NCBI RefSeq assembly: GCF_963576675.1
Contig: NC_088911.1
Coordinates: forward strand, 92,409,256-92,473,255
DNA: 64,000 bases
DNA from: Euphorbia lathyris
Taxonomy: Eukaryota > Streptophyta > Magnoliopsida > Malpighiales > Euphorbiaceae
Direction of reading: 5' to 3'
Shown here piece by piece: positions 61,871 to 64,000 of the stretch (its first letter is position 1; each line of letters opens with the position of its first letter). Position numbers and translations under genes: made by a program. The notes under the pieces are model-generated. The model had not been told where the DNA came from. It did no database searches and saw only the letters and a program-made list of their open reading frames with translations.

Positions 61871-63216
61871 AAATAGATGATTCACATAATTTGGTAAAGG
61901 ATCCAATATTACTCTAACTCTTTACCTTTTTCCGTCTATTAACTTAACTATCAGAGTGTCCATATAGACTGTTACCGATGCAGGAAGCAAACTAGTGAAG
62001 GATGTTGCCTGAAAATTTTATAACCTTATGAATTAATAAAAATATTTTTTCACTTTTTAACAAAGTTACTTATAAGTTTTTTTTTTTTATTTTTTTACAG
62101 AAAGGCAGAAATACAACCGATGGACACTTTTAGTTTTTTTTTTTTTTTTAAATGTGAAAGCATGAAAAACATTTTAATATCTTTCATTAAAATGAATGCC
62201 GGAAATGATATAAATCGTAAGCATGATGTTTTAGCAGCATCAGGCTTACGCAATTAATCGAAACAAATTAAAATTGGATTGATGGAAATGGTAATGCAGT
62301 ACTCGTGTAGTATTGGGAACTTTTTTGACCAGCTTTGATTTGATCTTCAATTAATATAGATTATTATCAGCCTAATTAATTAATTAATTAAGCAAATAAG
62401 CCGTCGGACAACTTTGCAGGCTCTCTCTTTCTACCTCCACACTGTTATTCCCAGTACTGAGGTGAGCAACTAGGGGGTTGGGGTTGGCTCGAGCTCCGGT
62501 AGGTCGTCGGAGAATTTAAAAAAAAAAAATTAGTAACGGTGTCTGATAATATTTTGGAGAGAATTGTATTAACTGTTAGATATTAGTCTTTAATATTGGT
62601 GTTGTGGAAATTCCACATGGAAAGAATAAGATCTGTATTTTATTTTGTCTAAGAGACATCTGTATTGTCTAGAGACATCTGTATTGTCTGGAGACATCTG
62701 TATTTTGACAACCAGTTTTTTGGCTATAAATATCTTCAATCCTTCATACCTTTTCACTTACTGTTTTAATTATTCAAATACGTTCATAGGGAAATTAGTG
62801 AAATTGCTATCATTAATTTTATGTTAGGGAAATCCTAGAGGAAACTTAGTCAGAAACCCAATAGCAATTGATAGTGGTGGCTAATATTTCCTTAAGGACA
62901 GTGATTAATCACGTCCCTATTTTATGTTTGTGATCCCATATTTCTAACATTAACTCTATGTAGTATTATTTTAATGTTTAAAGGTAAATGACATGGCTAA
63001 GGATGCTTACTTCTATTTAAGAGGTTCTATGTTCAACTCCCTCCAACCTCATTTTCTTTTAAAAAAAATTTATTTATTTTAATTTTATTTTTTCAATAAT
63101 TATAAAAACATGTTACCATCATTAATTAATTTAAATGGACTCTTTATTTTTATTTTGATAACATTTTTGAATTCATTTTTAATGTCTTTACCATTAAAAA
63201 AAGTAACCATATTTAA
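61871..63216. other. No gene; short tandem repeat at 62640-62705
   Basis: 62650-62705 holds three units of agagacatctgtattgtct. A possible A/B-box pair at 62988-63045 (catggctaaggatgcttac, then atgttcaactccc) could be a SINE relic. No protein recognised. Confidence 0.5.
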
Positions 63217-63379
63217 TACAGTAAAACCTCTATATAGGCATACTCTATATAGGAATAACCTCTATTTTGTTATAAAAAAGCTCGGTCCCAACATGGACCA
63301 GTTATAAATAGGAATAACATCCCAAATGTCAATTGTTATACACTTTTCAAGACCCACATTTAGAAACTATGCCTCTATA
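63217..63379 (+). mobile_element. Emigrant/pogo-like MITE terminus
   Basis: tacagtaaaacctctatata matches the CAGTAAAACCTCTATAAAT terminal repeat of plant pogo-type MITEs (Emigrant group), preceded by the TA target. ctcggtcccaacatggacca follows, as in this family. The far end was not found and may have been cut by the next element. Confidence 0.55.
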
Positions 63380-63388
63380 TAATAATAA

Positions 63389-63937
63389 GGGTAATTAATT
63401 TATTAGTCCCTATATTTTGACAAAACACACTGTTTAGTCCCTGTATTTTCAAAAACACATGGTAAGGTCCCTAACCTTTTTATCAATGAACTGTTTAGTC
63501 CTTCCGTCTGTTTGTTATATTTTTTTTACCGTTTATGACTTCAGAAATGACTAAATTACCCTTTACTATTTACCTTCAAACTTTAGAAGAGAAAGTCTAA
63601 TTTAAAAGAAGCTATTTGTATGGAGAACAAGAAAAAGAAAAGACCCAATGCATACGAATTTGAACGATTAAGAAGAAAATCAAGAAGAAGAACATTCAAA
63701 GTTGATTTCAGATGCATTAGAGTTTAAAGGAAATGAAAAGAAGAACGCAAATCCAAATTGACTAACAAAATCTTCATGAGAGTCTAACGGCAGGGACTAA
63801 ACAGTTCACCGAGAAAAATGTTAGGGACTAAACAGTTCATTGAGAAAAAAGTTAGGGACTTTATCATGTGTTTTTGAAAATACAAGGACTAAACAGTGTG
63901 TTTTGTCAAAATATAGGGACTAATAAATTAATTACCC
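63389..63937. mobile_element. MULE-type MITE, 549 bp
   Basis: Terminal inverted repeats of more than 100 bp (gggtaattaatttattagtc at 63389, its inverse ending at 63937) are flanked by a perfect 9-bp duplication, taataataa (63380-63388 and 63938-63946). The target is a simple repeat, so the duplication length could be off by one unit. No coding capacity. Confidence 0.8.
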
Positions 63938-64000
63938 TAATAATAATAATTATTATATATTTATATGTATATATATATTAAGAATTCAAACTAAATTATA

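Overview
This window is nuclear DNA of a eudicot plant. It has compact GT-AG introns, plant-type S-domain receptor kinases, a TIR-NBS-LRR-derived repeat (TNLs are a dicot feature), and plant-style CACTA, Helitron, MULE, Ty3/gypsy, L1-like and RTE elements. It is AT-rich, and most of it is transposon-derived. The only genes that look intact are two tandem paralogous receptor kinases of 7 exons each (18756-21736 and 38735-41869, + strand) and the single long ORF of a fresh RTE-type LINE (51161-54229).

Layout. 1-7772: a decayed Ty3/gypsy element sits in an intron of a SPIKE1/DOCK-like gene. One LTR with the pol body lies on the minus strand, while the other LTR, primer-binding site, gag N-terminus and the last SPIKE1 exon form an inverted block. 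An empty copy of the same insertion site follows. 7773-12117: no genes, then a CACTA terminus with subterminal repeats and a gypsy LTR-like stretch. 12221-12734: an uninterrupted copy of a dispersed repeat whose second copy (22295-31550) is split by a Helitron and another transposon. 13005-13760: LINE ORF1 remnant. 14584-18265: TIR element carrying a broken plant-mobile-domain (PMD) gene. 18756-21736: receptor kinase 1. 22652-29275: a 6.6-kb Helitron containing a higher-order tandem array derived from a TNL linker exon, a ClpC exon fragment and a broken RPA1-like gene. 29300-31402: a TIR-like element. 31560-37027: a nearly complete L1-type LINE with only nonsense lesions. 38735-41869: receptor kinase 2. 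43454-44937: a fold-back MITE and a 5'-truncated RTE copy. 45194-54608: a long-TIR MULE-like element with a perfect 10-bp target duplication, whose right TIR was later hit by the RTE (perfect 18-bp duplication). 57378-58702: a 5'-truncated LINE. 59000-64000: transposon remnants, low-complexity DNA and a MULE-type MITE.

The two receptor kinases share exon structure, introns and several hundred bases of upstream DNA, so they arose by segmental tandem duplication. The 17 kb between them is almost entirely nested transposons. No rRNA or clear tRNA gene was seen, and no CRISPR array. All product names come from reading motifs by eye; no database search was run.
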